A DNA stretch of 64,000 nucleotides from Clostridia bacterium (GCA_017397845.1 JAFQHU010000025.1:31229-95228), one strand, 5' to 3'; positions 8,890 to 17,690 are shown, counted from the first letter of the stretch. A program made the numbers and translations. The notes: generated from the sequence alone by a model not told the origin.

Positions 8890-10194
8890 TTAATGCGTCT
8901 TCCAATTCTTTATCCCGTTACCCCACTCAAGGATATAAATATCCACATTACGTCTGCCGAAGCTGCGGCAGGTGCTGTAACCGCGCATATAAAGGTCTAC
9001 GACAGTACTGCTGTTATAGATAAATCCGCCTGTATCACTTGCTATACAGTAGCCGTAATTCCACTTTCCGTCGGAGGAAACGATGTACATTTTAGTGCCG
9101 TAGGGGATTTCTCTCGGATCAACCGCTACTCGTCCCGGCATAGCGGGAGCGCCTGTGGAGCAGGTAGTGCCGGTGCAGTAGGCTGTAGCCTTGCCGGTAA
9201 TTACCTTTTTATATTTAACCGGTCTGCCGTTTTTATTAAGAGGGATTTCAAAGGGGGGCTTAAGCTCGGAAATAACCCTGCCCGATTTCACTGTCGCGCC
9301 CGTAAAGCCTGTAGAGCGCACCTTGGTACCTCTGATGAGCACTTGAGTGACTGGCTCCTTTACCACCTTACTGCTGAGAACCTCCGTTTCGGTAACCTTG
9401 CCGTCAACATATGTATATTTATATTCATTGACGCTTTTGCCCTTGACGCCCTTTTTCTTAATCTTTCTTTGGTCCTCATACATTGAATCATCGTATTCAA
9501 CCTTGGTTTTAAAGTCTGTTTTAACGGTTTTTGTCTCCGTACGGTAAGCTATTCTTTTAACGGTAAGAGATGTTGCTTTTTTGATTTCTTTGGTCATTTT
9601 CTTTGAAATTTCATCAAACTGACCGAGATTTATACCCGCCTGCTTAATAACGCTCTCTACGGTACCGCCGGTAATATTTACGGTCTTTTCTTTGCCGTCC
9701 ACATTGATTTTAACCGGAAAGGCACGGGTGATCTCTATTTTCATATCCTCCGTAATGCCCACTTCCTCGTCGAAATTAAGGCTGTCTCCGTCCTTCAGCT
9801 TCACTCCCGCTTTATCAAGAGCAGACCTTACGGTACCTGCCACAGTAAGCTCAGCTACCTGTTTGCCCTCATCGTAAATAACCACATTATGCGGCTCTGC
9901 TACGACAATAACCTTTTTTCCCTCATCGGGATGATAATAATCGAGCACCAAACTGTTTTTATCATTAAGAGTGATTCCGGCTTTGGCAACTATTTCCTCC
10001 GGGCTTTCAGAAAAGGTCATCACCTTATGCTGAACGCTGTCACAGAAAACATAAGTAACTCCGATATCGGATTTATAAACGAGAAAACCAATCAGCAGAC
10101 AGAGAAGTATCACTACCGTCGCAATAAGTTTTTTTATGTTTATGCGCCTGATAAATGCTGTGGCATTGATAAACCGCATCATATATCTGCCCAT
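8890..10194 (-). CDS. cell-wall protein with DUF348, G5 and 3D domains (YabE/RpfB-like)
   Basis: A 434-aa exported protein anchored by one N-terminal membrane segment (about residues 20-42). Two or three DUF348 ubiquitin-like repeats follow (about 50-200; for example VAGTVRSALDKAGVKLKDGD). Next is a G5 domain (about 205-285) with the KTVKTDFKTKVEYDDS start and the RGTK end. The C-terminal 3D domain (about 325-434) carries the Asp signature in AVDPREIPYGTKMYI, ASDTGG and VDLYM. The 3D fold is a lytic transglycosylase-like catalytic module, so a role in peptidoglycan cleavage is expected. The ATG at 10194 is chosen because AAAGGAGAG gives usable spacing; ATGs further upstream overlap that site. 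Confidence 0.85.
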   Translation of the reverse strand: MGRYMMRFINATAFIRRINIKKLIATVVILLCLLIGFLVYKSDIGVTYVFCDSVQHKVMTFSESPEEIVAKAGITLNDKNSLVLDYYHPDEGKKVIVVAEPHNVVIYDEGKQVAELTVAGTVRSALDKAGVKLKDGDSLNFDEEVGITEDMKIEITRAFPVKINVDGKEKTVNITGGTVESVIKQAGINLGQFDEISKKMTKEIKKATSLTVKRIAYRTETKTVKTDFKTKVEYDDSMYEDQRKIKKKGVKGKSVNEYKYTYVDGKVTETEVLSSKVVKEPVTQVLIRGTKVRSTGFTGATVKSGRVISELKPPFEIPLNKNGRPVKYKKVITGKATAYCTGTTCSTGAPAMPGRVAVDPREIPYGTKMYIVSSDGKWNYGYCIASDTGGFIYNSSTVVDLYMRGYSTCRSFGRRNVDIYILEWGNGIKNWKTH

Positions 10195-10238
10195 AGACCG
10201 CATCTCTCCTTTTAACAATATTTAACGAAATCCTACGT

Positions 10239-10267
10239 ATTATACAGATTTCAGCCTTTTTTGTCAA
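10239..10267 (-). promoter_or_regulatory. consensus promoter of the 3D-domain protein gene
   Basis: Perfect TTGACA, 17-nt spacer, perfect TATAAT on the minus strand. The transcript would have a ~35-nt leader. Confidence 0.8.
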
Positions 10268-10413
10268 ATTCAGACAGTTTTTTTCTTTGGTCAAGAAAAA
10301 CAAAAAAAGCTCGGTTTTTTTGTCTAATAAAAACAATAACAGAATAAAAACGCCTTAACATCAGCTATTTTCTTATCTTTCTTTCGTCAAAAGAAACAAA
10401 AATTTCAAAGTGC

Positions 10414-10442
10414 TTGACAAACGGCGTTTTTTCCTCTAAAAT
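10414..10442 (+). promoter_or_regulatory. promoter of the lysis cassette
   Basis: TTGACA, 17-nt spacer, TAAAAT. It is followed by a ~138-nt leader before the ATG at 10587. Confidence 0.75.
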
Positions 10443-10485
10443 TATATATAGTGGTTCCGCAAGCCGCTTTAAATCGAATAAAAAG

Positions 10486-10568
10486 CTCACAGTTTTACTG
10501 TGAGATATCAGGCTGCTGTTTTCCTTCAACGGGAAAAGGGCGGTTTTTCTTTTTTAAGAAAAACCGCC
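10486..10568 (+). promoter_or_regulatory. structured 5' leader of the lysis cassette
   Basis: Two perfect hairpins lie in the leader: CTCACAGT/ACTGTGAG (10486-10504, 3-nt loop) and a 13-bp stem GGCGGTTTTTCTT/AAGAAAAACCGCC (10539-10568, TTTT loop). The second ends 5 bp before the AAAGGAG ribosome binding site. No U run follows, so it is not a simple terminator; it may limit ribosome access or stabilise the message. Confidence 0.45.
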
Positions 10569-10586
10569 ACGAAAGGAGAACTGATA

Positions 10587-11345
10587 ATGAAAAACTATCT
10601 TATATACCCCTGTAAATCCATGAGAATCACTCAGAGTTACACCGGAACAACATCACATCTGCCTCACACTACAGGCACACCGAAGGATTATCCCATCGAC
10701 GAGGGCTGCAGTGATACAGGCAGAGATTATATCTGCTGTCCCTGTGACGGAATGAAAATAAAACGCATATACGGTGTGGGGACAGGCGGCACCAACACTA
10801 TTTGGCTTGAGAGTACGGAAAAGGTGCTTTTTGCCGACGGAACAAAGAACTACTGTACACTTCTTATCACCCACCCCGACGATGCAGATCTGAAAAAGCT
10901 TGCCGTGGGTCAGCTTTTTACCCGTAAAGAAAAAATATGCCGCGAGGGCAAAGACGGCGCCACAGCTTACCATTTGCACATCTCAGCCGGCAAAGGAAAA
11001 TTCAAAGGCAACGGTTGGACAAAAAATTCAAAAAATAAATATGTTCTCACCTGCTCAAAGGGTGCATATAAGCCCGAAGAACTCTTTTTTATTGATAAAA
11101 GCTTTACTGAGACAATTGATGCAAAGAGCCTTGTATTTAAGGTGCTGCCCTCATACACTTCAGGCAAATACAAAGTTAACACCGCAGTGCTGAACGTAAG
11201 AAAAAGCGCTGATGTTTATGCAAAAAAGGCGGGCACTGTTCTTTTCGGGCAGAAAATCACTGTGGATAAAATCAAAGATAATTGGGGCCGAATCGGTAAA
11301 TACCGTTGGGTATGCCTTGACTACTGTAAGAAGGTGACAGGATGA
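10587..11345 (+). CDS. phage-type endolysin-like protein: M23-like domain plus SH3 domain
   Basis: A 252-aa protein without a signal peptide, as in phage endolysins. The N-terminal part resembles LytM/M23 peptidases: SMRITQSYTGTTSH start, CPCDGMKIKRIYG, and YHLHIS near residue 130, which supplies the HxH zinc motif. The upstream zinc ligands are less clear, so activity is not assured. The last ~65 residues (YKVNTAVLNVRKSADV...WGRI) are a bacterial SH3 domain that would bind cell wall. AAAGGAG precedes the ATG at 10587. It overlaps the next gene by 4 bp (ATGA), giving translational coupling with two holin-like genes. Confidence 0.7.
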   Translation: MKNYLIYPCKSMRITQSYTGTTSHLPHTTGTPKDYPIDEGCSDTGRDYICCPCDGMKIKRIYGVGTGGTNTIWLESTEKVLFADGTKNYCTLLITHPDDADLKKLAVGQLFTRKEKICREGKDGATAYHLHISAGKGKFKGNGWTKNSKNKYVLTCSKGAYKPEELFFIDKSFTETIDAKSLVFKVLPSYTSGKYKVNTAVLNVRKSADVYAKKAGTVLFGQKITVDKIKDNWGRIGKYRWVCLDYCKKVTG

Positions 11346-11590
11346 GTGACGCTGTTACAGTTGCCGTCATCAGCCTTTTCGGCACACTCGGCGGCAGTCT
11401 TTTGGGTATTCTTGCCTCAAACAGACTCACGGCGTACCGCATCGAACAGTTAGAAAAAAAGGTAGAAAAGCATAACAGGCTGGTCGAGCGTACCTATAAA
11501 ATCGAAGAAGAGCAGGAAGTGGAAAAAGAAAAGCTCAAAGTTATCAATCACAGACTTGATGACCTCGAAGAATACCATAAAACTAAATAA
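11342..11590 (+). CDS. holin-like / XhlA-type membrane protein
   Basis: An 82-aa protein with one N-terminal membrane segment (AVTVAVISLFGTLGGSLLGI, residues 4-23) followed by a charged coiled coil (RIEQLEKKVEKHNRLVERTY and beyond). This arrangement is typical of small phage holin or haemolysin XhlA-like proteins and of holin-associated proteins in Firmicutes prophages. Its start overlaps the endolysin stop, and the next holin-like gene begins 18 bp later. The exact role, holin or antiholin, cannot be read. Confidence 0.6.
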   Translation: MSDAVTVAVISLFGTLGGSLLGILASNRLTAYRIEQLEKKVEKHNRLVERTYKIEEEQEVEKEKLKVINHRLDDLEEYHKTK

Positions 11591-11608
11591 ACGAAAGAAG
11601 GATTATTA

Positions 11609-11920
11609 ATGAAAAATATTGATTTAACACCGCTTATTGAAGCGTTTATCGCACTCATCTCCGCCGTTTTTACTCTCTTTGTTCTGCCTGAGCTTACACG
11701 GCTTCTGAAAAGAAAGCTTTCGGCAGAACAAATGTCCTCACTCAGAGAATGGGTAAAAATTGCCGTCGCTGCGGCAGAACAGCTTTACGGAAGCAAAACG
11801 GGACAGCAGAAAAAAGAATATGTTGTGTCCTTTCTGTTGTCAAAGGGCATCGTATTTGATGTGGACGAGGTTACGGCACTTATCGAAAGTGAAGTATATA
11901 AACTAACCGCCGAAAAGTAA
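11609..11920 (+). CDS. phage holin, LLH family
   Basis: A 103-aa protein with one N-terminal membrane segment (about residues 10-30: FIALISAVFTLFVLPEL). A soluble helical part (LREWVKIAVAAAEQLYGSKT, then KKEYVVSFLLSKGI) matches the LLH phage holin family. Holins form the membrane lesion that lets endolysin reach the wall. AAGAAGGA precedes the ATG. It is the last gene of the cassette and is followed by a GC-rich hairpin. No capsid, tail or integrase genes are near. Confidence 0.75.
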   Translation: MKNIDLTPLIEAFIALISAVFTLFVLPELTRLLKRKLSAEQMSSLREWVKIAVAAAEQLYGSKTGQQKKEYVVSFLLSKGIVFDVDEVTALIESEVYKLTAEK

Positions 11921-11931
11921 GCATAATTTTA

Positions 11932-11959
11932 GGGGGCATCGACGATGCCCCCATTGATT
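11932..11959 (+). terminator. terminator of the lysis cassette
   Basis: A 9-bp perfect stem GGGGGCATC/GATGCCCCC (11932-11952, 3-nt loop) is followed by ATTGATTTT. It lies between convergent genes and may serve both. Confidence 0.65.
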
Positions 11960-12610
11960 TTATCTTAGTCTTTTTATTTTCTGAACATCCGCTATTACTA
12001 TCAGCTTCGTTCCCTTTTCCAAAGGGGACGTAGGCTCAATTTCAGTAACCACAGCCTCTCCCTTTTTTATAGCAACAACATTTACGGAATATTTTTTACG
12101 TAAACTCAGCTCTACCAGATTTTTTCCAACCCATTCATCCTTTACATCGAGTTCAATCATAGAAATGTCCTCAGAAAGTTCCATCATTTCTGCAAAACCC
12201 GACGAAAGCAGATTTCTGGCAAGTCTTATACCCGATTCCTTTTCAGGGAATATTACCCTGTCTGCACCCACACGCAAGAAAATTTTGCGATGCATTTCCG
12301 TGCTGCATTTTACAATAACCTCTTTTACTCCCGCTTCCTTGCATAAAGTAATCGCCATAACCGTAGCCTCAAGACTGTTTGACATAGCAATAATTGCAGT
12401 ATCCACATCTGCCATCCCAAGCTGTTCAAAGGCATCCGCATCCGTAACATCAGCACATTTACACAAAGGCAGCACATTTATAAGTGAACTGATAACATTC
12501 ATGTCATCATCCACCGCCAAAACCTCTGCACCGCTTTTGACAAGCTCCTGTGCCACTGCTATACCGTATCTTCCCATTCCTAAAACCGCATAGGTTTTTT
12601 GTATACTCAT
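11960..12610 (-). CDS. ktrA: potassium uptake regulatory subunit, KtrA-like
   Basis: A 216-aa cytoplasmic gating subunit of a Ktr potassium channel-transporter. It has one RCK_N Rossmann domain (GMGRYGIAVAQELVKSGAEV, acidic end AVDDD), which binds ATP/ADP or NAD(H). An RCK_C (TrkA_C) domain follows from about residue 135 (ISMIELDVKDEWVGKNLVEL). The ATG at 12610 is chosen for its AAAGGAG site; an upstream in-frame start at 12649 overlaps ktrB. It is the last gene of the four-gene potassium operon, directly after the matching KtrB pore gene. Confidence 0.88.
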   Translation of the reverse strand: MSIQKTYAVLGMGRYGIAVAQELVKSGAEVLAVDDDMNVISSLINVLPLCKCADVTDADAFEQLGMADVDTAIIAMSNSLEATVMAITLCKEAGVKEVIVKCSTEMHRKIFLRVGADRVIFPEKESGIRLARNLLSSGFAEMMELSEDISMIELDVKDEWVGKNLVELSLRKKYSVNVVAIKKGEAVVTEIEPTSPLEKGTKLIVIADVQKIKRLR

Positions 12611-12638
12611 AATTTTTTCTCCTTTCGGTATATCCCGA

Positions 12639-13994
12639 TTAGCCAACACTTATTTCTTCTTCGGGACATCTGACCGTATTAAGATTTTCTTTTCTTAAAT
12701 TAAAAGCAACAGCCAGCGAAATAGGTCCGACTCTGCCGAGATACATGGTTATCATAATTATAATTTTGCCTACAGTGTCTAAAGCTGAAGTAAGATTCCT
12801 CGTAAGACCTACAGTTGCGGTGGCACTTACTGTTTCGTAAACCACATCCAAAGCATCCGCATCCGTAACTGCAGAAAGAAGCACAGTGGAAACAGCCATA
12901 ATTCCGAAAGACATAACAGTCACCGAAAGGGCCTTTCTCACGGTACGGACAGAAATTGCCCGCGAAAAAATCTCCGTACTGTTTTTATTGCGTATTGCCG
13001 AAAAAGCAGCAATTAACAGCACCGCAAAAGTCACTGTCTTTATGCCGCCTGCAGTTCCTACGGGTGAGCCACCTATAAACATAAGAAGCAAACAAACCAT
13101 TGCGGAAGAATCCGTAAGGTTTTCCTGAGGTACTGTGGCAAAGCCCGCCGTTCTGGTGGTAACGGACTGGAAAAGCGAAAACTGTATTTTTTCAAATATA
13201 TTAAAGCTTCCCACCGTAGAATTATTGCTGTATTCAAAAATGAAAATAAGCACTGCCCCCGAAAAAATAAGTACCGCTGTGGAGACGATGGCAAGTTTAC
13301 TTTGAAGAGTAAGAAAACGGAAAAGCTTTCTTCCTCGGTGTTTTTTCAGAACTCGGATAACATCCCACCATACTATATAACCTATACCACCCATAATAAT
13401 AAGTGCACAGGTGACCAAATTAATAACAGGATTTGTAACATACGAACAAAGGCTTTCGCTTCCGATAATATCTATACCTGCATTACAAAAGGCTGAAACA
13501 GAATTAAAAACCGAAATCCATATACCTCTCACTCCGTATTCGGGAACAAAAACTGTCATATATAAAAGCGCACCTATACCCTCAATAACAGCCGTACCCG
13601 CAAAAACTCTCCTCACAAAAGCCGAAAGCCCCGAAAGAGTATTCAGATTAAAAGCATCCTGAATAAGCACACTGTCATTTAAACCGAACCTTTTATTTAT
13701 TATAAGCATAATGCCTGACATTACCGTAATAATACCAAGACCGCCCGCCTGTATAAGCAAAAGGATTACTGTCTGACCGAAAACGCTCCAGGTATCTGCA
13801 GTTGTCACGGTGACGAGACCTGTAACACAGGTAGAAGTAACGGCGGTAAAAAGTGCGTCAATATAAGGCACAGCCTCACCGGTAGCACTGCTTAAGGGTA
13901 AAGAGAGAAGTATACTTCCCACGATAACAGCGCAAATGAAGCTAAGCATTATGATATGGGTTGTAGAAAGAGTTATTTTCTTTGACTGTTTCAT
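12639..13994 (-). CDS. ktrB: potassium uptake pore subunit, KtrB/TrkH family
   Basis: A 451-aa membrane protein with the four-repeat M1-P-M2 TrkH/KtrB fold. Selectivity-filter loops are visible as STCVTGLVTV, SAFCNAGID, TRTAGFATV and SATATVGLTRN. The ATG at 13994 gives MKQSKKITLS; the frame is open upstream through the end of trkH but without an RBS. AAAAAGGTG lies just before the chosen start. It pairs with the single-RCK subunit encoded next, which is the usual KtrAB arrangement. Sodium-dependent potassium import is the expected role. Confidence 0.88.
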   Translation of the reverse strand: MKQSKKITLSTTHIIMLSFICAVIVGSILLSLPLSSATGEAVPYIDALFTAVTSTCVTGLVTVTTADTWSVFGQTVILLLIQAGGLGIITVMSGIMLIINKRFGLNDSVLIQDAFNLNTLSGLSAFVRRVFAGTAVIEGIGALLYMTVFVPEYGVRGIWISVFNSVSAFCNAGIDIIGSESLCSYVTNPVINLVTCALIIMGGIGYIVWWDVIRVLKKHRGRKLFRFLTLQSKLAIVSTAVLIFSGAVLIFIFEYSNNSTVGSFNIFEKIQFSLFQSVTTRTAGFATVPQENLTDSSAMVCLLLMFIGGSPVGTAGGIKTVTFAVLLIAAFSAIRNKNSTEIFSRAISVRTVRKALSVTVMSFGIMAVSTVLLSAVTDADALDVVYETVSATATVGLTRNLTSALDTVGKIIIMITMYLGRVGPISLAVAFNLRKENLNTVRCPEEEISVG

Positions 13995-14007
13995 ATAAGA
14001 CACCTTT

Positions 14008-15450
14008 TTATTTCTTTGCCCAGGTTGATGCAGAAAGAGTAAGAATGATGGGATAAATCTCAAGTCTTCCGAAAAGCATAGACATTGAAAGAACGATCTT
14101 TGAAAAAGCAGAAAAATCCGCATAGCTTCCTGCGGGACCCGCAATACCGAAAGCGGGACCTATATTATTGAAGCAGGCAGAAACTGCCGAAACGGTAGTT
14201 TCTATATCAAAACCGTTGAATCCTATTATAAACACAAATGCACAGAAAAGCATGGTATATACAGCAAGGTAAGAATTGACAGAGGTAAGAGTACTGCTGT
14301 CGAGACTTTTACCCTCAAAACGGCTGACCTTGACACTTCTGGGATGAAGCAGTCTTTGGAGCTCTGTTTTTATAATTTTGTACAGCATTACCACTCTTGC
14401 CACTTTGATACCGCCGGCAGTAGAGCCGGCACAGCCGCCGATAAACATAAGCAACAGAAGAATCAGCTTTGAGAAATTCGGCCAAAGATTAAAGTCCGCC
14501 GTAGCATAGCCTGTGGTGGTAATAATGGACGAAACCTGAAAGAAAGCCTGTCTCAGCGTTTCTGATAGGCTGTCATAAAAAGGAGCGATATTTATTCCTA
14601 TGAGAATTACAGAAACAGCCACTATAGAAACATAAACCCACAGTTCAGAGCTTTTCAGCACAGATTTTATCTTTTTAAGTAAAATGAGGTAATACAGATT
14701 GAAATTTACACCGAAAGCGAGCATAAATATGCCCACTACCCACTGTATATACGGATTATATGCGCCTATGCTGAGTGCACGCGAAGAAAAGCCACCGGTA
14801 CCCGCCGTGCCAAAAGCGTGAACCAAAGCTTCAAAAAGATTCATACCGCCGAAAAGAAGGAAAACTGTCTCAGCCAAAGTGAGAACTATATAAATGACAT
14901 AAAGTATACGGGTTGTCTGCCTTATTTTCGGCACAAGCTTTCCGACAACCGGACCCGGCACCTCCGCTCTCAAAATGTGAATCGATCTGTCCGAAAGGGA
15001 GGGAATAATCGCCATTACAAAAACAAGAACACCCATACCGCCTACCCAATGAGTAAAGGAGCGCCACATCAAAAGACCTTTGCTCATGCTTTCCACATCG
15101 GTCAGAATTGATGCACCTGTAGTGGTAAAACCACTCACAGTTTCAAAAAAAGCATCAATATATGAGGGGATCTCTCTGCTGAGGAAAAAAGGTAAAGCAC
15201 CCACAGCCGAAAGAGCAAGCCAGGAAAGTGCAGTTATAACGAAGCCCTCTTTAGCATAGATAGTTTTCAGTCCGGGTTTAAAAATTTTCGTAAGCAAAAA
15301 GCCCGAAAGAAGTGCGATCGCGATGGAAACACCTATACTCACAGCTACCGCTTCTCCGTAAATAAGTGCGGTTACGAGAGGCAAAAGCATCAGCCCAGCC
15401 TCAACCATTACCACCTTACCTACCACATATAATACCATTCGTCTGTTCAT
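14008..15450 (-). CDS. trkH: Trk system potassium uptake pore TrkH
   Basis: A 480-aa integral membrane protein of the TrkH family. Pore-loop signatures are SGFTTTGAS (near residue 108), AFGTAGTGGFSS (near 215), SIITTTGYATAD (near 305) and CFNNIGPAFG (near 425). TrkH forms the potassium-translocating dimer that is gated by TrkA. It follows trkA by 15 bp, and the ktrB start lies 13 bp after its stop, so four potassium genes share a transcript. The predicted start has only a weak GGTAAAG site, suggesting coupling to trkA. Confidence 0.92.
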   Translation of the reverse strand: MNRRMVLYVVGKVVMVEAGLMLLPLVTALIYGEAVAVSIGVSIAIALLSGFLLTKIFKPGLKTIYAKEGFVITALSWLALSAVGALPFFLSREIPSYIDAFFETVSGFTTTGASILTDVESMSKGLLMWRSFTHWVGGMGVLVFVMAIIPSLSDRSIHILRAEVPGPVVGKLVPKIRQTTRILYVIYIVLTLAETVFLLFGGMNLFEALVHAFGTAGTGGFSSRALSIGAYNPYIQWVVGIFMLAFGVNFNLYYLILLKKIKSVLKSSELWVYVSIVAVSVILIGINIAPFYDSLSETLRQAFFQVSSIITTTGYATADFNLWPNFSKLILLLLMFIGGCAGSTAGGIKVARVVMLYKIIKTELQRLLHPRSVKVSRFEGKSLDSSTLTSVNSYLAVYTMLFCAFVFIIGFNGFDIETTVSAVSACFNNIGPAFGIAGPAGSYADFSAFSKIVLSMSMLFGRLEIYPIILTLSASTWAKK

Positions 15451-15465
15451 TATCTTTACCGAACC

Positions 15466-16830
15466 TTATCTTAAAATATCCGACAAATCTCCAAGTCTGT
15501 GAGCCGCCGAAGCGAGAACAATCACTCTGTCGCCCTCATTTATGATATCATCACCCGTAGGAATAATAGCGGTTTTTCTTTCACGGATTATGCCCGCGAT
15601 AAGAATCCCCTGTTTGAGGGAAAGAGCTTTAATGGGTGTGCCGACAATCCTTGCACCCTTTCTTACATTGAATTCTATGGCCTCGGCTTTGCCCTCCATA
15701 AACTTATAAAGGGTTTCTATATTGCTTCCTGCCGAATTTTCCAAAGCACGTGCGTAGCGGATAATAATGTCCGCTGTAATGCTTTTGGTGGAAATAACAC
15801 TGTCGAGGCCCAATTTTTCGCCCATTTTTGTCAGCTCATCACTGTTGATTTTGGTGACAATTTTAGGCACATTGAACTCTCCGGCAAAAAGTGAGGTGAG
15901 AATGTTTTCTTCATCCATACCTGTCAAAGCCACAAAGGCATCGATGGTACGCAAGCCCTCTTCCATTAGAACATCATGATGCGAGCCGTCACCGTGAATA
16001 AGAACTGTTTTCGGCAAAAGCTCACCGAGCTTTATGCAGTTTTCTCTGTTCTTTTCGATTATTTTAACATTAGTTCCCGTGGCGGAAAGTATTTTTGCCA
16101 AATAAAATGCCGTTTTGCTGCCGCCGATAATCATTACATCCTTAACTGCCTTTTTAATCATATCGAGACTTTTAAGCAGCTTCTGCATATCCGCAGGAGA
16201 AGCAACAATGCTAACAATATCCCCTTCACACAGTTCAAAATTACCGTCGGGAATATAAAGCTGACCGCCTCTGAGCACGGCACCTATAAGAAAATGCTGT
16301 TTTTCTCTGTCACGTATTTTGCTGATTTTTTTTCCGACGAGAGCTGAATCTTTTTTCAGTCTTACCTCGATCATTTCGAGATTACGTCTGGAAAAATATT
16401 CCACCTTGAACGCCGAAGGGATTTTAAGCAGATTGTAAAGCTCCTGTGCCATCGAAAGCTCAGGATTTATGGACATTGACAATTCAAACTGTTGACGCAT
16501 AAAGGAAAGCGAGCGGTCATTATATTCCGGATTTCTGATTCGAGCCACAGTATGCCCTGCGCCCATTTTTTTGGCAATAAAGCACGAAAGCATATTAAGC
16601 TCGTCGGAGCCCGTAACCGCCACAAATATATCACATTCCCCTATTCTCGCTTCTTCCAATGTTTCACAGTCGGCACCGTTACCGCATACCGCCATTATAT
16701 CATATACATTGGTTATTTCGTTTATAACATCGGGGTTTTCATCCATCGCCGTAACGTCATGTCCTTCACTTACGAGAGCAGATATCACAGCCGTACCGAT
16801 TTTACCGCAGCCTACAACAATAACATTCAT
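15466..16830 (-). CDS. trkA: Trk system potassium uptake regulatory protein TrkA
   Basis: A 454-aa cytoplasmic protein with two tandem RCK units. The first nucleotide-binding fold is VVGCGKIGTAVISALVSEGH (acidic end AMDENP); the second is VMIIGGSKTAFYLAKILSAT near residue 235. Each is followed by a TrkA_C domain (about 140-215 and 370-454). The double-RCK layout distinguishes TrkA from single-unit KtrA. It is the first gene of the operon, preceded by AAAGGAAG and a promoter at 16882-16910. Confidence 0.93.
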   Translation of the reverse strand: MNVIVVGCGKIGTAVISALVSEGHDVTAMDENPDVINEITNVYDIMAVCGNGADCETLEEARIGECDIFVAVTGSDELNMLSCFIAKKMGAGHTVARIRNPEYNDRSLSFMRQQFELSMSINPELSMAQELYNLLKIPSAFKVEYFSRRNLEMIEVRLKKDSALVGKKISKIRDREKQHFLIGAVLRGGQLYIPDGNFELCEGDIVSIVASPADMQKLLKSLDMIKKAVKDVMIIGGSKTAFYLAKILSATGTNVKIIEKNRENCIKLGELLPKTVLIHGDGSHHDVLMEEGLRTIDAFVALTGMDEENILTSLFAGEFNVPKIVTKINSDELTKMGEKLGLDSVISTKSITADIIIRYARALENSAGSNIETLYKFMEGKAEAIEFNVRKGARIVGTPIKALSLKQGILIAGIIRERKTAIIPTGDDIINEGDRVIVLASAAHRLGDLSDILR

Positions 16831-16881
16831 TTCAAAAAGCCCGACACGGATAATGTCTTCCTTTCATATATAATTATAATG

Positions 16882-16910
16882 ATTTTAACTCATTTGTACG
16901 GTTTTTGCAA
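16882..16910 (-). promoter_or_regulatory. promoter of the potassium uptake operon
   Basis: TTGCAA, 17-nt spacer, TAAAAT on the minus strand, ~52 nt before the trkA start. Confidence 0.6.
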
Positions 16911-16921
16911 TAGGTTTTTAC

Positions 16922-16955
16922 AAAAAGAAAACGGCACAGTTTTTCAACTGTACCG
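16922..16955 (-). terminator. terminator of rpsF-ssb-rpsR
   Basis: On the minus strand a 10-bp stem CGGTACAGTT/AACTGTGCCG (one G-U pair, 4-nt loop) is followed by TTTTCTTTTT. Confidence 0.85.
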
Positions 16956-16970
16956 TCCGTATTCTTTTTC

Positions 16971-17216
16971 TTAGTCAGCTGTATAAGCCATAAGTGCAAC
17001 CTGACGTGCACGCTTGATAGCTGTGGTGAGTTCACGCTGATGACGTGCGCAGGTGCCTGTTACTCTGCGGGGAAGGATCTTAGCTCTGTCAGAAGTGAAC
17101 TTACGGAGCTTCTGAACATCCTTGTAGTCGATTTCTTCAACCTTTTCTACGCAGAATGCACAAACCTTTTTGCGTGACTTTCTATTAGGGCGATTAGCGC
17201 CTTTTTCGTATGCCAT
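16971..17216 (-). CDS. rpsR: 30S ribosomal protein S18
   Basis: An 81-aa small-subunit ribosomal protein that binds 16S rRNA with S6 in the platform. The sequence includes [18 protein letters not shown], then the conserved [20 protein letters not shown] and [15 protein letters not shown]. The CAFC pair plus Cys/His further on suggests the zinc-binding variant of S18. GGAGG lies 8 nt before the ATG. It is the third gene of the conserved rpsF-ssb-rpsR operon. Confidence 0.97.
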   Translation of the reverse strand: MAYEKGANRPNRKSRKKVCAFCVEKVEEIDYKDVQKLRKFTSDRAKILPRRVTGTCARHQRELTTAIKRARQVALMAYTAD

Positions 17217-17243
17217 GAGTATTTTCCTCCTGTTATATTTTAA

Positions 17244-17678
17244 TTAAAAGGGTAAATCATCATCGTCTGTGATTTCTTCGAAATCAGAGGGAACAGCGGT
17301 CTGATATGCGGGAGCGGGAGCAGCTGCAGAAACTGCAGGAGCCTGTGTTCCGGTCTCGGCCTTTGAACCGCAAAAGCTTACTTCTCTGGCAAGAACTTCA
17401 AAGGCTGTTCTGTTGTTACCGTTAGTATCCTGATAACTGCGGGTCTGAATAGAACCCTGCACGGCAATCATAGAACCCTTTGCAAAATATCTGCTGACGA
17501 AATTTGCGGTGCTTTCCCATGCTACGATGGTGATGAAGTCTGCCTGTCTTTGTTCACCCTGTTTTTGGTATGAACGGTCAACAGCAATACGGAAAGTACA
17601 TACATTCTTTCCTGTGGTGGTGGTGCGAAGTTCAGGGTCCGCAACGAGACGGCCCATAAGTGTTACGCAGTTAAGCAT
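17244..17678 (-). CDS. ssb: single-stranded DNA-binding protein
   Basis: A 144-aa SSB that protects single-stranded DNA and recruits replication and repair proteins. The OB-fold (residues 1-105) contains MLNCVTLMGRLVADPELRTT and FRIAVDRSY. A flexible Ala/Pro-rich linker follows, then the acidic tail ending DDDDLPF, which is the partner-docking tip. It sits between rpsF and rpsR, the standard operon order. AAGGAGG precedes the start. Confidence 0.97.
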   Translation of the reverse strand: MLNCVTLMGRLVADPELRTTTTGKNVCTFRIAVDRSYQKQGEQRQADFITIVAWESTANFVSRYFAKGSMIAVQGSIQTRSYQDTNGNNRTAFEVLAREVSFCGSKAETGTQAPAVSAAAPAPAYQTAVPSDFEEITDDDDLPF

Positions 17679-17690
17679 TTTCGCTCCTCC

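Noticed and set aside
11960..16830. Full prophage including the lysis cassette.
   Set aside because: Genes on both sides are ordinary chromosomal genes; no capsid, tail, integrase or replication gene is present.
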